Origin: Bifidobacterium angulatum DSM 20098 = JCM 7096
Lineage (GTDB): Bacteria; Actinomycetota; Actinomycetes; Actinomycetales; Bifidobacteriaceae
NCBI RefSeq assembly: GCF_001025155.1
Contig: NZ_AP012322.1
Location: 1,957,975-2,021,974, forward strand
Length of the DNA stretch: 64,000 nucleotides
Direction of reading: 5' to 3'
The translations under genes and the position numbers were made by a program. Below the pieces are notes generated by a model. It was not told the origin of the DNA. It made no database searches and was given only the letters and a program-made list of their open reading frames with translations. The stretch's first letter is position 1. Each line of letters begins with the position of its first letter. Positions 15,864-23,558 of the stretch are shown in pieces.

Positions 15864-16805
15864 TTAGCGTCCCATGTTTTCAAGGAATGCCGCATAGATC
15901 AGTGCAAGGGTATCAGTTTCCATTTGATTCGGAAGACGGCTGGCATGTGCCACTTGAGTCAATAGCCACTGGGTGAAAGACGCAGCAATATTTTCGAACT
16001 TACCTACATCGATTCCATCAACGAGCTTTCGAAATGCGATGACCAGGTTGTCCGCGCTTCCCTTGAACCGGGACTGATAGAACCGTTTAATTCGATTCGT
16101 TTCGCTTTGCACGAACGTGTCCCGCATAGCGGCGGACAATGACCTTTCGGAAGAATTGCTCTGCATGGACCGCGCCAGCAACCATGCATCGCAGTACGCG
16201 AGAACATCGCTGTAACTGAATCCCATACGGGCATCTTGCTCGCCGAGATGAGTGTGCAGCCATGATGCCCGGTCCCCTTTCGGGGCATTCGCCAGGTAGC
16301 TTCCCCAGATCTGCAACAAATCCAGGGCCCATCCACCTAGATCACCGAGACCATAGTCCATTGGATCGTTCGTAACGCCCCATGTCAGGTATCCCAAGGA
16401 TGTGGCGGCCATATGGGCGATGTCCCGATTGGACAGCGTGCCTTTGACGACAGGTTGTGCATCACATGCGACACCGCATGCCTGACGCGACAAGGCCAAT
16501 TCGCTGGGAGTAACCGGCTCCGGGGTGTACGCATGCCATAGTGCCTGTGTGCCGGAACCACCTTCCGACCAGTACTCAGGTTTGCGGAGCCATTCCAGGA
16601 TGAATGTTCCAGTAAGGCTTGTATATGCCGAGGCTTGCGTCCCCAAATCAGAGAGCGTCTTGACACAAGCATTTTCCGTAGTGACAGTCCATTTCAGCAG
16701 AGGGTTGGAATCGGGCGATTCCGGAGCCGGCGTCGTCTGGTATCGGTTCCCGTTAAGGTAGGCATCGGAAGTCCAGAAAGCAGTCAGGGACCGGAGGCAA
16801 ATCAT
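15864..16805 (-). CDS. Unknown protein of about 313 residues, possibly 5'-truncated
   Basis: I do not recognise this family. It is a soluble, Trp/Tyr-rich protein with no signal peptide or membrane segment. A notable stretch is MDYGLGDLGGWALDLLQIWG, followed by a helical region with SYSDVLAYCDAWLLAR and a basic helix KRFYQSRFKGSADN. Cysteines occur as QACGVACDA. The first usable starts lie at the arsC start codon or 24 bases inside arsC, and neither has a ribosome site. The original N-terminus may therefore have been lost when the arsC side was joined. It converges on the toxin-antitoxin operon. Confidence 0.55.
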   Translation of the reverse strand: MICLRSLTAFWTSDAYLNGNRYQTTPAPESPDSNPLLKWTVTTENACVKTLSDLGTQASAYTSLTGTFILEWLRKPEYWSEGGSGTQALWHAYTPEPVTPSELALSRQACGVACDAQPVVKGTLSNRDIAHMAATSLGYLTWGVTNDPMDYGLGDLGGWALDLLQIWGSYLANAPKGDRASWLHTHLGEQDARMGFSYSDVLAYCDAWLLARSMQSNSSERSLSAAMRDTFVQSETNRIKRFYQSRFKGSADNLVIAFRKLVDGIDVGKFENIAASFTQWLLTQVAHASRLPNQMETDTLALIYAAFLENMGR

Positions 16806-17199
16806 GGGTAAGGCGAAGGTTGCGTTCATCTGCGTGCATAATTCCTGCCGCAGCCAGATTGCCGAAGCGCTCGGGAAACTGCTTGCGGGCGATGCGCTCG
16901 ACTGCTATTCGGCGGGAACCGAAACGAAGCCGCACATCAATCAGGACGCCGTCCGACTGATGAAGGAACTGTACGGCATCGACATGGAACGCACGCAGTA
17001 CAGCAAGACGATCGATGCGATCCCCGCCCCGGACATCGCCATATCGATGGGCTGCGACGTGGGCTGCCCGTACATAGGCAGACCGTTCGACGCCGATTGG
17101 GGGTTGCCCGATCCCACAGGCTGCGACGACGCCACGTTCATCGCGGTGATCCACCAAATCGAACAACACATCCTGCAGCTTCGCGACACCTACCGGTAA
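16804..17199 (+). CDS. arsC: Arsenate reductase, thioredoxin-type (low-MW phosphatase fold)
   Basis: A 131-residue cytosolic enzyme reducing arsenate to arsenite. The phosphate-binding loop CVHNSCRSQ (residues 10-18) is the CX5R nucleophile loop of this fold. The later MGCDVGCPY with PDPTG matches the region that holds the second and third catalytic cysteines and the Asp-Pro of ArsC proteins that use thioredoxin. A clean GGAGG precedes the ATG, but this site lies in the unknown minus-strand gene. No arsenite pump or ArsR is next to it, so efflux must be encoded elsewhere, or the gene may act as a general phosphatase. Confidence 0.85.
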   Translation: MGKAKVAFICVHNSCRSQIAEALGKLLAGDALDCYSAGTETKPHINQDAVRLMKELYGIDMERTQYSKTIDAIPAPDIAISMGCDVGCPYIGRPFDADWGLPDPTGCDDATFIAVIHQIEQHILQLRDTYR

Positions 17200-17302
17200 C
17201 GGCCATCCTGCCGGTACTCTCTCCGCCCGCAGCTTCAGAACGCATCCCGGACAGCCCTGACCGTAAGATATCCGTAGCCTGAGCAATGGAGGGACGGAAT
17301 CA

Positions 17303-17998
17303 ATGGCAGATGAGATGTTTGTAGACCAGAACGAGGTCGAGGGCACGGCGAGCGGCGTTTGGAACCGCCTACTGGCGGGGAATCGTAGATTCGCGGAGGG
17401 CAAGCCGGTGCACCCGAACCGCAGTGCGGAAGCGCGCGAGGCGGTTATCGACGCGCATGAGCCGGATGCGGCGATATTGAGCTGCTCTGATGCGCGCGTC
17501 AGCCCTGACATCATTTTCGACGCGGGAATAGGCGACCTGTTCACCGTGCGCACAGCCGGGCACATTGTTGACGATGCCGTGCTCGCTTCACTGGAATACG
17601 CCGTCTCCTCGCTGGGCGTGCGCCTGCTGGTGGTTCTGGGCCATCAGAACTGTGGGGCCATCAAGCAGGGCGTCAAGGAGTATGAGAATCTGTTGCATGA
17701 GATGACCGCCGACGCCGAGGATTCGCTCATGGCCGCCGACAGCATCACCGATCTTGACGAGCGCATCGTCGAAGCGGAATCCATTATGCTGCGCACCGTC
17801 GGTTTCTCCATCTGGCAGGCGCACGAATCCGAACTCGAATCGAATGAGGATTTCGAACGCGTACACATCGCGCGCACCATCGAGGAACTGGTCGACCGTT
17901 CCGACGTGATTCGCCAGGCTTTGGCCGAGGACCGACTCATGCTGGTCGGCGCACGCTATCAGTTGGATTCCGGCAAGGTCGAGGTTCTGAGCTTCTAG
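17303..17998 (+). CDS. Beta-class carbonic anhydrase
   Basis: A 231-residue zinc enzyme interconverting CO2 and bicarbonate. Zinc ligands are in the CSDARVSPD motif (Cys and Asp/Arg dyad) and GHQNCGAIK (His and Cys). An insertion of about 70 residues rich in Asp and Glu after GAIK is longer than in small bacterial enzymes, but the C-terminal DRLMLVGARYQLDSGKVEVL closes the sheet normally. GGAGGGA lies nine bases before the ATG. Bicarbonate from it would supply PEP carboxylase and acetyl-CoA carboxylase, which fits a capnophilic anaerobe. Confidence 0.93.
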   Translation: MADEMFVDQNEVEGTASGVWNRLLAGNRRFAEGKPVHPNRSAEAREAVIDAHEPDAAILSCSDARVSPDIIFDAGIGDLFTVRTAGHIVDDAVLASLEYAVSSLGVRLLVVLGHQNCGAIKQGVKEYENLLHEMTADAEDSLMAADSITDLDERIVEAESIMLRTVGFSIWQAHESELESNEDFERVHIARTIEELVDRSDVIRQALAEDRLMLVGARYQLDSGKVEVLSF

Positions 17999-18026
17999 CC
18001 CCTGAAGCTGTACCATTCTGGATTCT

Positions 18027-18068
18027 GCGCCATCTCGGGCATATATTTTGCCCAGAGGTGGCGTTTTT
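18027..18068 (+). terminator. Terminator of the carbonic anhydrase gene
   Basis: CGCCATCTCGGGC pairs with GCCCAGAGGTGGCG, with one bulge, and is followed by TTTTTC. Confidence 0.75.
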
Positions 18069-18083
18069 CATGTCTGCACTCGG

Positions 18084-18216
18084 TTCCGTAGGTGGTTTTG
18101 CCGTTCCGTAGGGGGTTGCGCTTCTACACCCCGGTATAAAACCGCTGAAAATAAGCCTTTGTTCAACCGCAGTACTGCGAACAACCACCTACGGAAGCCC
18201 GAAACCCCCTACGGAA
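18084..18216. mobile_element. 133-bp MITE-like element with 34-bp terminal inverted repeats
   Basis: Each end holds two 14-bp units spaced 20 bp apart. The left units are TTCCGTAGGTGGTT and TTCCGTAGGGGGTT; the right units are AACCACCTACGGAA and AACCCCCTACGGAA. The whole is an inverted repeat with few mismatches. The interior has no gene but has a CGCAGTACTGCG palindrome. No target-site duplication is evident. A set of four regulator sites is the alternative reading. Confidence 0.5.
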
Positions 18217-18252
18217 TGCGATAAGTGCTGTCAATGCCGATTCATTTGCGAG

Positions 18253-18948
18253 TCATGCCGCCTTTTCGGCAGTCGTATCGCCCTTTTCGGCGGTCCCCGC
18301 TGCTCCAGCAGCATCGCCGCCAGCAGCAGCATCGTCATACCGGCGATCGCGCCAGTAATACTCGTAATCATGCTGCCCGATCGGCCGCACCACCTTGCAT
18401 GGGCTGCCATACGCGACACTATTCGCCGGGATGTCCTTGGTGACCAGGCTGTTCGCGCCGATCACCGAATTGTCGCCGATGCTCACGCCCGGCAGCACAA
18501 CCACGCCGGCACCGATCCACACGTTGCGGCCGATATGGATGGGTTCGGAATATTGGGCGATCCGTTCGCGCAGATCCGGGCGAATCGGATGACCGGTGGT
18601 GGTGAGTGTCACGTTCGGGCCGATCATGGTGTGCTCGCCGATGAAGATCTCGCCGTCATCCACCAAGGTGAGGTTGAAATTCGCATAGCAGTGCGCGCCC
18701 CAATGGGTGCTGCACCCCCAGTTGGCGTGCAGCGGCGGCTCGATGTACAGTCCCTCCCCCACTTCGGCGAAGAACCGCTCCAGCAGTTCGCGCCTGCGTG
18801 AGACCTCGCGCGGCCTGGTGGCGTTGAAATCGTACAGTATCTCCAGTTGCGCGGTCTGCGCCTCGCCCATGCCTGGCATATCGCAGTAGTACACGCCCGG
18901 ATTGTGCATCACATCAAGAATGTCCTGCGGAATCTGTGAGGCATCCAT
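18253..18948 (-). CDS. Sugar O-acetyltransferase (maltose/galactoside acetyltransferase type)
   Basis: A trimeric left-handed beta-helix enzyme that moves acetyl from acetyl-CoA to a sugar hydroxyl. The N-terminal Mac domain is present (MPGMGEAQTAQLEILYDFNATRP, quoted here only as landmarks MPGMGEA and YDFNATRP). Hexapeptide turns follow (FIGEHTMIGPNVTL, IGRNVWIGAGVVVLPGVSIG, NSVIGANSLVTKDIPANSVA). Catalytic His is in TTGHPI. The tail after residue 200 is Ala/Asp/Gly-rich and not part of the fold. The start was set at the internal ATG with GAAAGG ahead of it, 12 codons inside the longest frame. Confidence 0.88.
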   Translation of the reverse strand: MDASQIPQDILDVMHNPGVYYCDMPGMGEAQTAQLEILYDFNATRPREVSRRRELLERFFAEVGEGLYIEPPLHANWGCSTHWGAHCYANFNLTLVDDGEIFIGEHTMIGPNVTLTTTGHPIRPDLRERIAQYSEPIHIGRNVWIGAGVVVLPGVSIGDNSVIGANSLVTKDIPANSVAYGSPCKVVRPIGQHDYEYYWRDRRYDDAAAGGDAAGAAGTAEKGDTTAEKAA

Positions 18949-19082
18949 GTCTCGCCTTTCGTTCGCCGTTGACACGTTCCACACTACCTATTTACCACCA
19001 CTCCAAGCTTGGTTTTACTGGGGTTTTACCCGGCCGTAAGACTGACGACCGCACGCTACACAGAAAACGACACGCCGAAGTT

Positions 19083-19111
19083 TTGCTTTACGTGTACACC
19101 TCTGGTATCTT
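19083..19111 (+). promoter_or_regulatory. Promoter of the tRNA-Ile/tRNA-Ala pair
   Basis: TTGCTT, a 17-bp spacer and TATCTT, with the expected start about 25 bases before tRNA-Ile. Confidence 0.55.
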
Positions 19112-19143
19112 AACTGCTTGTGCGCTTTTGAAGTGCATGGTTC

Positions 19144-19217
19144 GGGCCCGTAGCTCAGGTGGTTAGAGCGCATCCCTGATAAGGATGAGGTCGAAGGTTC
19201 AAGTCCTTCCGGGCCCA
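19144..19217 (+). tRNA. tRNA-Ile (anticodon GAT)
   Basis: A 74-nt cloverleaf with acceptor GGGCCCG/CGGGCCC, D-arm GCTCAGGTGGTTAGAGC, anticodon stem CATCC/GGATG with loop CTGATAA, T-arm with GGTTCAAGTCC and discriminator A. CCA is not encoded, so the cca enzyme in this window is needed to finish it. Confidence 0.97.
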
Positions 19218-19227
19218 CGAAAAAACG

Positions 19228-19251
19228 GCGACTTCAGGTCGCTATTTTTTT
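19228..19251 (+). terminator. Hairpin with T-run between the two tRNAs
   Basis: GCGAC, loop TTCAG, GTCGC, then TATTTTTTT. Only five bases separate it from tRNA-Ala, so the second tRNA probably depends on read-through or on processing here. Confidence 0.6.
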
Positions 19252-19255
19252 CACT

Positions 19256-19328
19256 GGGGCATTGGCGCAGCTGGTAGCGCATCTGCTTTGCAAGCAGAGG
19301 GTCGCCGGTTCGAACCCGGCATGCTCCA
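19256..19328 (+). tRNA. tRNA-Ala (anticodon TGC)
   Basis: A 73-nt cloverleaf with acceptor GGGGCAT/ATGCTCC, anticodon stem TCTGC/GCAGA with loop TTTGCAA, T-loop GGTTCGAACCC and discriminator A. CCA is not encoded. Confidence 0.97.
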
Positions 19329-19335
19329 CAATACA

Positions 19336-19367
19336 ACCCTCGAAACCGCATGGTTTCGAGGGTTTTT
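19336..19367 (+). terminator. Terminator after tRNA-Ala
   Basis: ACCCTCGAAACC pairs perfectly with GGTTTCGAGGGT around a four-base loop, followed by TTTT. Confidence 0.9.
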
Positions 19368-19395
19368 CAATTTCTACGCCGTCTGCCGGCGATGT

Positions 19396-20718
19396 TCACG
19401 AATGTGCGACTGCGCCTTCGTCCGTCTCTTCGGCCTTACGCACCTCGATCATGGCAATACGCCGCCCGTCGACCTGCGTGACGGTCATATCGTAGCCTTC
19501 GTCGGAGTGCAGTACGTCGCTCACAGCGCCCATTTTGCCGGTATGCGCAAGGAAGTAGCCGGCCACCGTCTCATACGGCCCATCCTCCAGCTCAATGCCG
19601 GTCAGGTCTTCGAAGTCTTCCAATGTGGTGCCGCCTTCAATGGCAGCAACACCGTTCACGAACGCGCTGTGCCTGGTTCGTTCGCCGCCTTTTTCGGTGG
19701 GCAGATCGTATTCGTCGCGGATATCGCCAACCAGTTCCTCGGTCATGTCTTCCAAGGTGACGATGCCGTCGGTGCCGCCGTATTCGTCGATCACCACTGC
19801 CAGGTGGATGCCGCGTTTGCGCAGCAGTTCAAGGCTGGGCAGCAGTTTGGAGGTGCCCGGCAACGAGATGCCCTCACGCGTTACGTCGGAAACGGTTTTC
19901 GCATTCGGATCGCGCACGTCGAGCAGATCACGCACGTGTACGAAGCCGATCACGTCGTCGAAGTCCTTGCCGGTGACCGGATAGCGCGAATACGGTTGGT
20001 CGCGCACGAAAGCGGCGGCCTCGTCCAGGCTCATCGCCCCGTCGATGAACACGACGTCGGCACGCGGGCGCATCACTTCGGCCACAATCGTTTCGGAAGC
20101 GTCGAACACGTCGTCAAGGATCGTACGCTCGTCCTTGCTCAGGTTGGTGTTGGAGTTGACGAGCACGCGCAGCTCATCGTCGGATACCTCGGTTTCCGTT
20201 TCGTTCGGGTCGAAGCCGAGCAGACGCACCAAACCGTTGGTGTTCTTGCCAATCAGCCAGATGAGCGGACGGCACACCTTGGAGAAGACGTCGATGGCCG
20301 GCACGACCGCGCGGGCGATGGCCTCGTTGCGCTGCATGGCGATACGCTTGGGCACCAGCTCGGAGATCACGATCGAGCAGTAGGAGATGATGAGCGTCAG
20401 GCCGATGGTGGTCAGCGGCGCGGCGATATGGTGCGGCACACCCCAGCCTTCCACGACGGGCACTACGAATGGTGCGATGGAGGATTCGCCGAACGAGGCG
20501 GAGAGGAAGCCCGAGAGCGTGACGCCGATCTGCACGCTGGACAGGAAGGTGTTGGGGTCGCGGGCGATTTTGGCGACGCGTGCACCGCGGGCGTCCTGCA
20601 ATTCCATCTGGTCGATCTGCGAGCCGCGCAGACTCACCAGCGCAAGTTCGGTGCCGGCGAATACCGATCCGAGCAGCAGGAAGATGAAGATCAGCAGGAT
20701 GTTCAAACCAAGTGACAT
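19396..20718 (-). CDS. Hemolysin-family CNNM/CBS transporter-like membrane protein
   Basis: A 440-residue membrane protein with the CorC/HlyC layout: an N-terminal CNNM domain (residues 1-190; LLLGSVFAGTELALVSL, SELVPKRIAM), a tandem CBS pair (about 205-330; VMRPRADVVFIDG, SRYPVTG, VIDEYGGTDGIVTLED) and a C-terminal CorC_HlyC domain (about 350-430). Such proteins are linked to Mg2+/Co2+ export or homeostasis, despite the haemolysin label. The start lies 120 bp from the divergent metallopeptidase gene. The stop is 30 bases from the tRNA-Ala terminator. Confidence 0.9.
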   Translation of the reverse strand: MSLGLNILLIFIFLLLGSVFAGTELALVSLRGSQIDQMELQDARGARVAKIARDPNTFLSSVQIGVTLSGFLSASFGESSIAPFVVPVVEGWGVPHHIAAPLTTIGLTLIISYCSIVISELVPKRIAMQRNEAIARAVVPAIDVFSKVCRPLIWLIGKNTNGLVRLLGFDPNETETEVSDDELRVLVNSNTNLSKDERTILDDVFDASETIVAEVMRPRADVVFIDGAMSLDEAAAFVRDQPYSRYPVTGKDFDDVIGFVHVRDLLDVRDPNAKTVSDVTREGISLPGTSKLLPSLELLRKRGIHLAVVIDEYGGTDGIVTLEDMTEELVGDIRDEYDLPTEKGGERTRHSAFVNGVAAIEGGTTLEDFEDLTGIELEDGPYETVAGYFLAHTGKMGAVSDVLHSDEGYDMTVTQVDGRRIAMIEVRKAEETDEGAVAHS

Positions 20719-20837
20719 GCGGCCAGTCTATCTTTTCGGCTTGTCAAGACGTGCATGAGGCAGCCGGGCGGCGAATGGCAGGCGAACCCGCTGGGAGCCG
20801 CGAATGTTCGCGGCAAGCCTCACAATGGTTTGCTGTG

Positions 20838-21398
20838 ATGATTGACGGCCTTGACGTGCATGTGGTGCGCAAACCCATCAGGAACATGTATCTGCGCATT
20901 AAACCGCCTGAAGGACGAGTGGAGATATCCGCGCCCGTGCGCATGGCGGATGCCGCTATCGTCTCGTTTGTGCGCAGCCGCCGCTCGTGGATCGACGCCA
21001 ATCGGAACGCTATACGGCGGCAAGCGCAGCAGGCAGCGACGACGGGTGCCGTGGAATGGAACGACGATCTTCGCCGCGCGGCTGCGGCATCGATCAACAA
21101 GGCCCTTCCCGCCCTGCTTGCACGCTGGGAGCCGATTATCGGCAGATCCCCTACCCACATCACCCTACGTACCATGACCTCGCGCTGGGGGTCATGCACG
21201 CCGAAGACGGGGCGTATCCGCTTGAATCTGCAACTGGGGCTGATGGATCGGAGATTCCTGGAATACGTGCTGGTGCATGAGATGACGCATCTATGGGAGC
21301 ACGGCCACGGTGCCGGTTTTCAGCGCCGCATGAGCGCATATCTGCCGGATTGGCGGCAGCTGCGCCGCGAGCTCAACCAACATATGGTGTTGCGGTAG
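20838..21398 (+). CDS. YgjP-like zinc metallopeptidase (SprT/M48-type)
   Basis: A 186-residue cytosolic protein of the DUF45/YgjP family. The zinc site is the HEMTHLWEHGHGAGF motif (two His and a third His downstream). SRWGSCTPKTGRIRLNLQL and the N-terminal RNMYLRIKPPEGRVEISAP are also diagnostic. The longest frame begins 42 codons earlier, but that region is low-complexity and has no homology features, so I start at the ATG next to the domain (a GTG directly precedes it). No clear Shine-Dalgarno. The role of the family is uncertain. Confidence 0.85.
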   Translation: MIDGLDVHVVRKPIRNMYLRIKPPEGRVEISAPVRMADAAIVSFVRSRRSWIDANRNAIRRQAQQAATTGAVEWNDDLRRAAAASINKALPALLARWEPIIGRSPTHITLRTMTSRWGSCTPKTGRIRLNLQLGLMDRRFLEYVLVHEMTHLWEHGHGAGFQRRMSAYLPDWRQLRRELNQHMVLR

Positions 21399-21514
21399 TG
21401 GGAGTGCGGCGGCGGAATGCACTTGCTGACACATGCCCCTATCGAACGCCGCTGATATTCACCATCCGACACACACTCAACACACGTTCAACACACGTGC
21501 ACTGCGATGCCGTT

Positions 21515-21543
21515 TTGCATTTAGGCGGGGGTCGTACTACAGT
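21515..21543 (+). promoter_or_regulatory. Promoter of tRNA-Ala(CGC)
   Basis: TTGCAT, exactly 17 bases, then TACAGT. Transcription would begin about 30 bases before the tRNA. Confidence 0.7.
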
Positions 21544-21579
21544 GAATTGAGTTGTTCTGCGGAGCAGTACAACACCCAA

Positions 21580-21652
21580 GGGGCTGTAGCTCAGTTGGTA
21601 GAGCGCTTCGTTCGCATCGAAGAGGTCGTGGTTTCGACTACCATCAGCTCCA
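21580..21652 (+). tRNA. tRNA-Ala (anticodon CGC)
   Basis: A 73-nt cloverleaf with acceptor GGGGCTG/CAGCTCC, D-arm GCTCAGTTGGTAGAGC, anticodon stem CTTCG/CGAAG with loop TTCGCAT and discriminator A. The T-arm is GTGGT-TTCGACT-ACCAT with one G-T pair. It complements the TGC isoacceptor 2.3 kb away; GCG is a common Ala codon in this GC-rich genome. Confidence 0.95.
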
Positions 21653-21654
21653 CG

Positions 21655-21693
21655 AAAGCCTTTCGGAATTCCACCTCCGGAAGGCTTTTTTCT
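21655..21693 (+). terminator. Terminator after tRNA-Ala(CGC)
   Basis: AAAGCCTTTCGG pairs with CCGGAAGGCTTT (one G-T pair), followed by TTTCTTTT. Confidence 0.9.
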
Positions 21694-21740
21694 TTTCCGG
21701 TTCCCTATCATGCGCAGCGTGAACTCACACATCGCGCAAA

Positions 21741-21974
21741 CTACTCGTCGTCACGATTCCATTCTTCGAGAAGGTAATAGTTGCGAACAAGGGTTTCCTC
21801 GTCGAGATGCTCCATCTCACGTGTGCTTCCGTCAAGTTCGCCATAGAGCGATCCGATGTAACGGTCGCCGCGCTCGATTGCGTCCACCAGATCGTTGATG
21901 GTCTCGGCCGTGATTTCCGGTATCGGGAAAGGCCAATCCTCTGGCCTTCGAATAAACGGTTTGTTCTCGCTCAT
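21741..21974 (-). CDS. Small hypothetical acidic protein
   Basis: A 77-residue protein starting MSENKPFIRRPEDWPFPIPE, with no membrane span or recognised motif. A Trp/Pro-rich N-terminus is followed by two helices (ITAETINDLVDAIERGDRYI and HLDEETLVRNYYLLEEWN). The longest frame reaches 32 codons further up, but that part is Arg/Trp/Gly-rich shadow-like sequence, so the inner ATG is used; only a weak GGGG-type ribosome site is seen. The acidic, helix-rich make-up would suit a small binding protein. Function unknown. Confidence 0.6.
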   Translation of the reverse strand: MSENKPFIRRPEDWPFPIPEITAETINDLVDAIERGDRYIGSLYGELDGSTREMEHLDEETLVRNYYLLEEWNRDDE

Positions 21975-22219
21975 AAGGCACCCCATCGATTGCCTACCTA
22001 TTGGCCAATCCCATCGTCGGCCATCACCCATTCTATCCACGCTTTCGTCTCCGTACCGCCACATCCGCATCAGATTACCGGGAATGACGATGACGGCGCA
22101 TCCGCACTGATGCCGCCGCTCCCGCCCAGACGCAGCTCACGTAAACGGGCACAGGACCCGGCCACGCTACGGCTAGACTTGAGCGTATTCGGATGAGAGC
22201 GTTCAACAGGAGGTGTCAC

Positions 22220-23308
22220 ATGACCGGCATCAAAGACGTCGCAGCGAAGGCCCACGTGTCCATCAGCACGGTCTCGTACGTAATGAGCGGCAAACGTTCC
22301 ATCGGCGACGACACCAAGCATGCCGTACTGGACGCGGCCAAGGAACTCGGCTACCGTCCGCGCAAGGCCACACCGGACGTCATGGCGTTCCTCACCGGCC
22401 AGCCGTACACGGAGCACACCGGCCAAGGCGGCCAGTCCCCCGCATCCGGCACGCGCGCCCGCACCAAGGTTTTGGCGCTCAGCTCCCCCGTGCACGGGTA
22501 CACGGATTATTCGAACTATGCGACGTTCTTCTTCGCGCTCGCCGCCCGCGCCCGGCGCTACGGCTACGACATCCTGCTGCTCATGCATGAGTATGGCGAT
22601 CAGGAACTCGTCCGCGTCACACGCAACGGCATGGTCGACGGCATTCTGCTGTTGGATGTGCTGATGCATGATTCCCGCGCCGAAGTGGCTTCCCTGCTCG
22701 ACGTTCCGGTGGTGTCCGTGGGGTACCCGTCGAATTCGGAATCGGTGTATTCCGTCGACTTGGATTTCGAATGGATGGGTCGCGAGGCGGTAGAGAAGGC
22801 AGCCACGCTCGGCCATACGCACGTGCTGATCATCGGCACCAACGAATTCGCTTACGAGGACGGCTCGAACTATCTCATTCGTTTCCGCGACGCCGCCATC
22901 AAACATGGTTCGGATTTAGGCGTCAAGGTCATGTTCATGGCGTCGACCGGTTACGGCATGGCCGACGTGCGCCTGTTGCTCGATTCGGCGTTCGCAAGTG
23001 ACGCCGATATCACCGCGATCATCTGCCAGACCAATCCCACGCATGTGAACAATACGCTGATCGCATTGCAGGAGCGGGGTTTGCGCGTACCGCAGGATAT
23101 TTCGCTGATGGCCGCGTGCACGCAGGGGGTGCATCAGTTGTCGCAGGGCGTCGACGAGATGCCCATGGATCCGCACGCCTCGTGCGTCCGCGCGATCGAC
23201 ATCATGATGGAGGTTCTGGATGGCAAGCGGCATGATGTGGGGGCCGTCGAACTGTTGCCGGGCAAGTACATCGCGCGAGGCACGATGGGGCCGCGGCGTG
23301 CCGGATGA
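22220..23308 (+). CDS. LacI-family transcriptional regulator of the xyloside locus
   Basis: A 362-residue repressor with the N-terminal helix-turn-helix of the LacI family (IKDVAAKAHVSISTVSYVMS, residues 4-23), the hinge GYRPRK and a periplasmic-binding-protein fold for the effector (residues 65-360). AGGAGG before the ATG fixes the start nine codons inside the longest frame. It is followed directly by the ABC transporter and alpha-xylosidase genes, with two LacI-type half-palindromes in between. It most likely represses them until a xylose-containing oligosaccharide or its breakdown product is present. Confidence 0.9.
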   Translation: MTGIKDVAAKAHVSISTVSYVMSGKRSIGDDTKHAVLDAAKELGYRPRKATPDVMAFLTGQPYTEHTGQGGQSPASGTRARTKVLALSSPVHGYTDYSNYATFFFALAARARRYGYDILLLMHEYGDQELVRVTRNGMVDGILLLDVLMHDSRAEVASLLDVPVVSVGYPSNSESVYSVDLDFEWMGREAVEKAATLGHTHVLIIGTNEFAYEDGSNYLIRFRDAAIKHGSDLGVKVMFMASTGYGMADVRLLLDSAFASDADITAIICQTNPTHVNNTLIALQERGLRVPQDISLMAACTQGVHQLSQGVDEMPMDPHASCVRAIDIMMEVLDGKRHDVGAVELLPGKYIARGTMGPRRAG

Positions 23309-23333
23309 CAGATTTCACACATTTCGATAGCCA

Positions 23334-23417
23334 TGTAAACGATTGCTTTTTCCTGACATGGTGTAAACAAAGGGAAACCCTTTGAAATCAGCGGATACGC
23401 ACGACAACGTTTGCAAG
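23334..23417 (+). promoter_or_regulatory. Two candidate LacI-family operators before the binding-protein gene
   Basis: TGTAAACGATTGCT (23334-23347) and ACAACGTTTGCAAG (23404-23417) each resemble the family consensus TGnAAnCGnTTnCA with a central CG. They sit 70 bp apart, about seven helical turns, in the 250-bp spacer between the regulator and the transporter. The spacer is AT-rich around 23425-23450. Confidence 0.55.
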
Positions 23418-23558
23418 GTAAATCATTAAACTAATTAATCGAAATCAATCGAAATAAGTTGAACGCTTCATCGAAAACCCGTAGCGTAACAGGCAATGAG
23501 GTTCCCGAGAAATCCCAGAGTCTCATTTCAGTAAAGGCGCTGAAAGAAGGAGCACACG

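Noticed and set aside
18084-18216. CRISPR-like reading of the four 14-bp units
   Set aside because: Units are too short, two are inverted, and spacers are 6 bp; no cas genes.
18949-18984. Longer start for the sugar acetyltransferase
   Set aside because: The inner ATG has GAAAGG in the right place, and the extra 12 residues are not part of the family's N-terminus.
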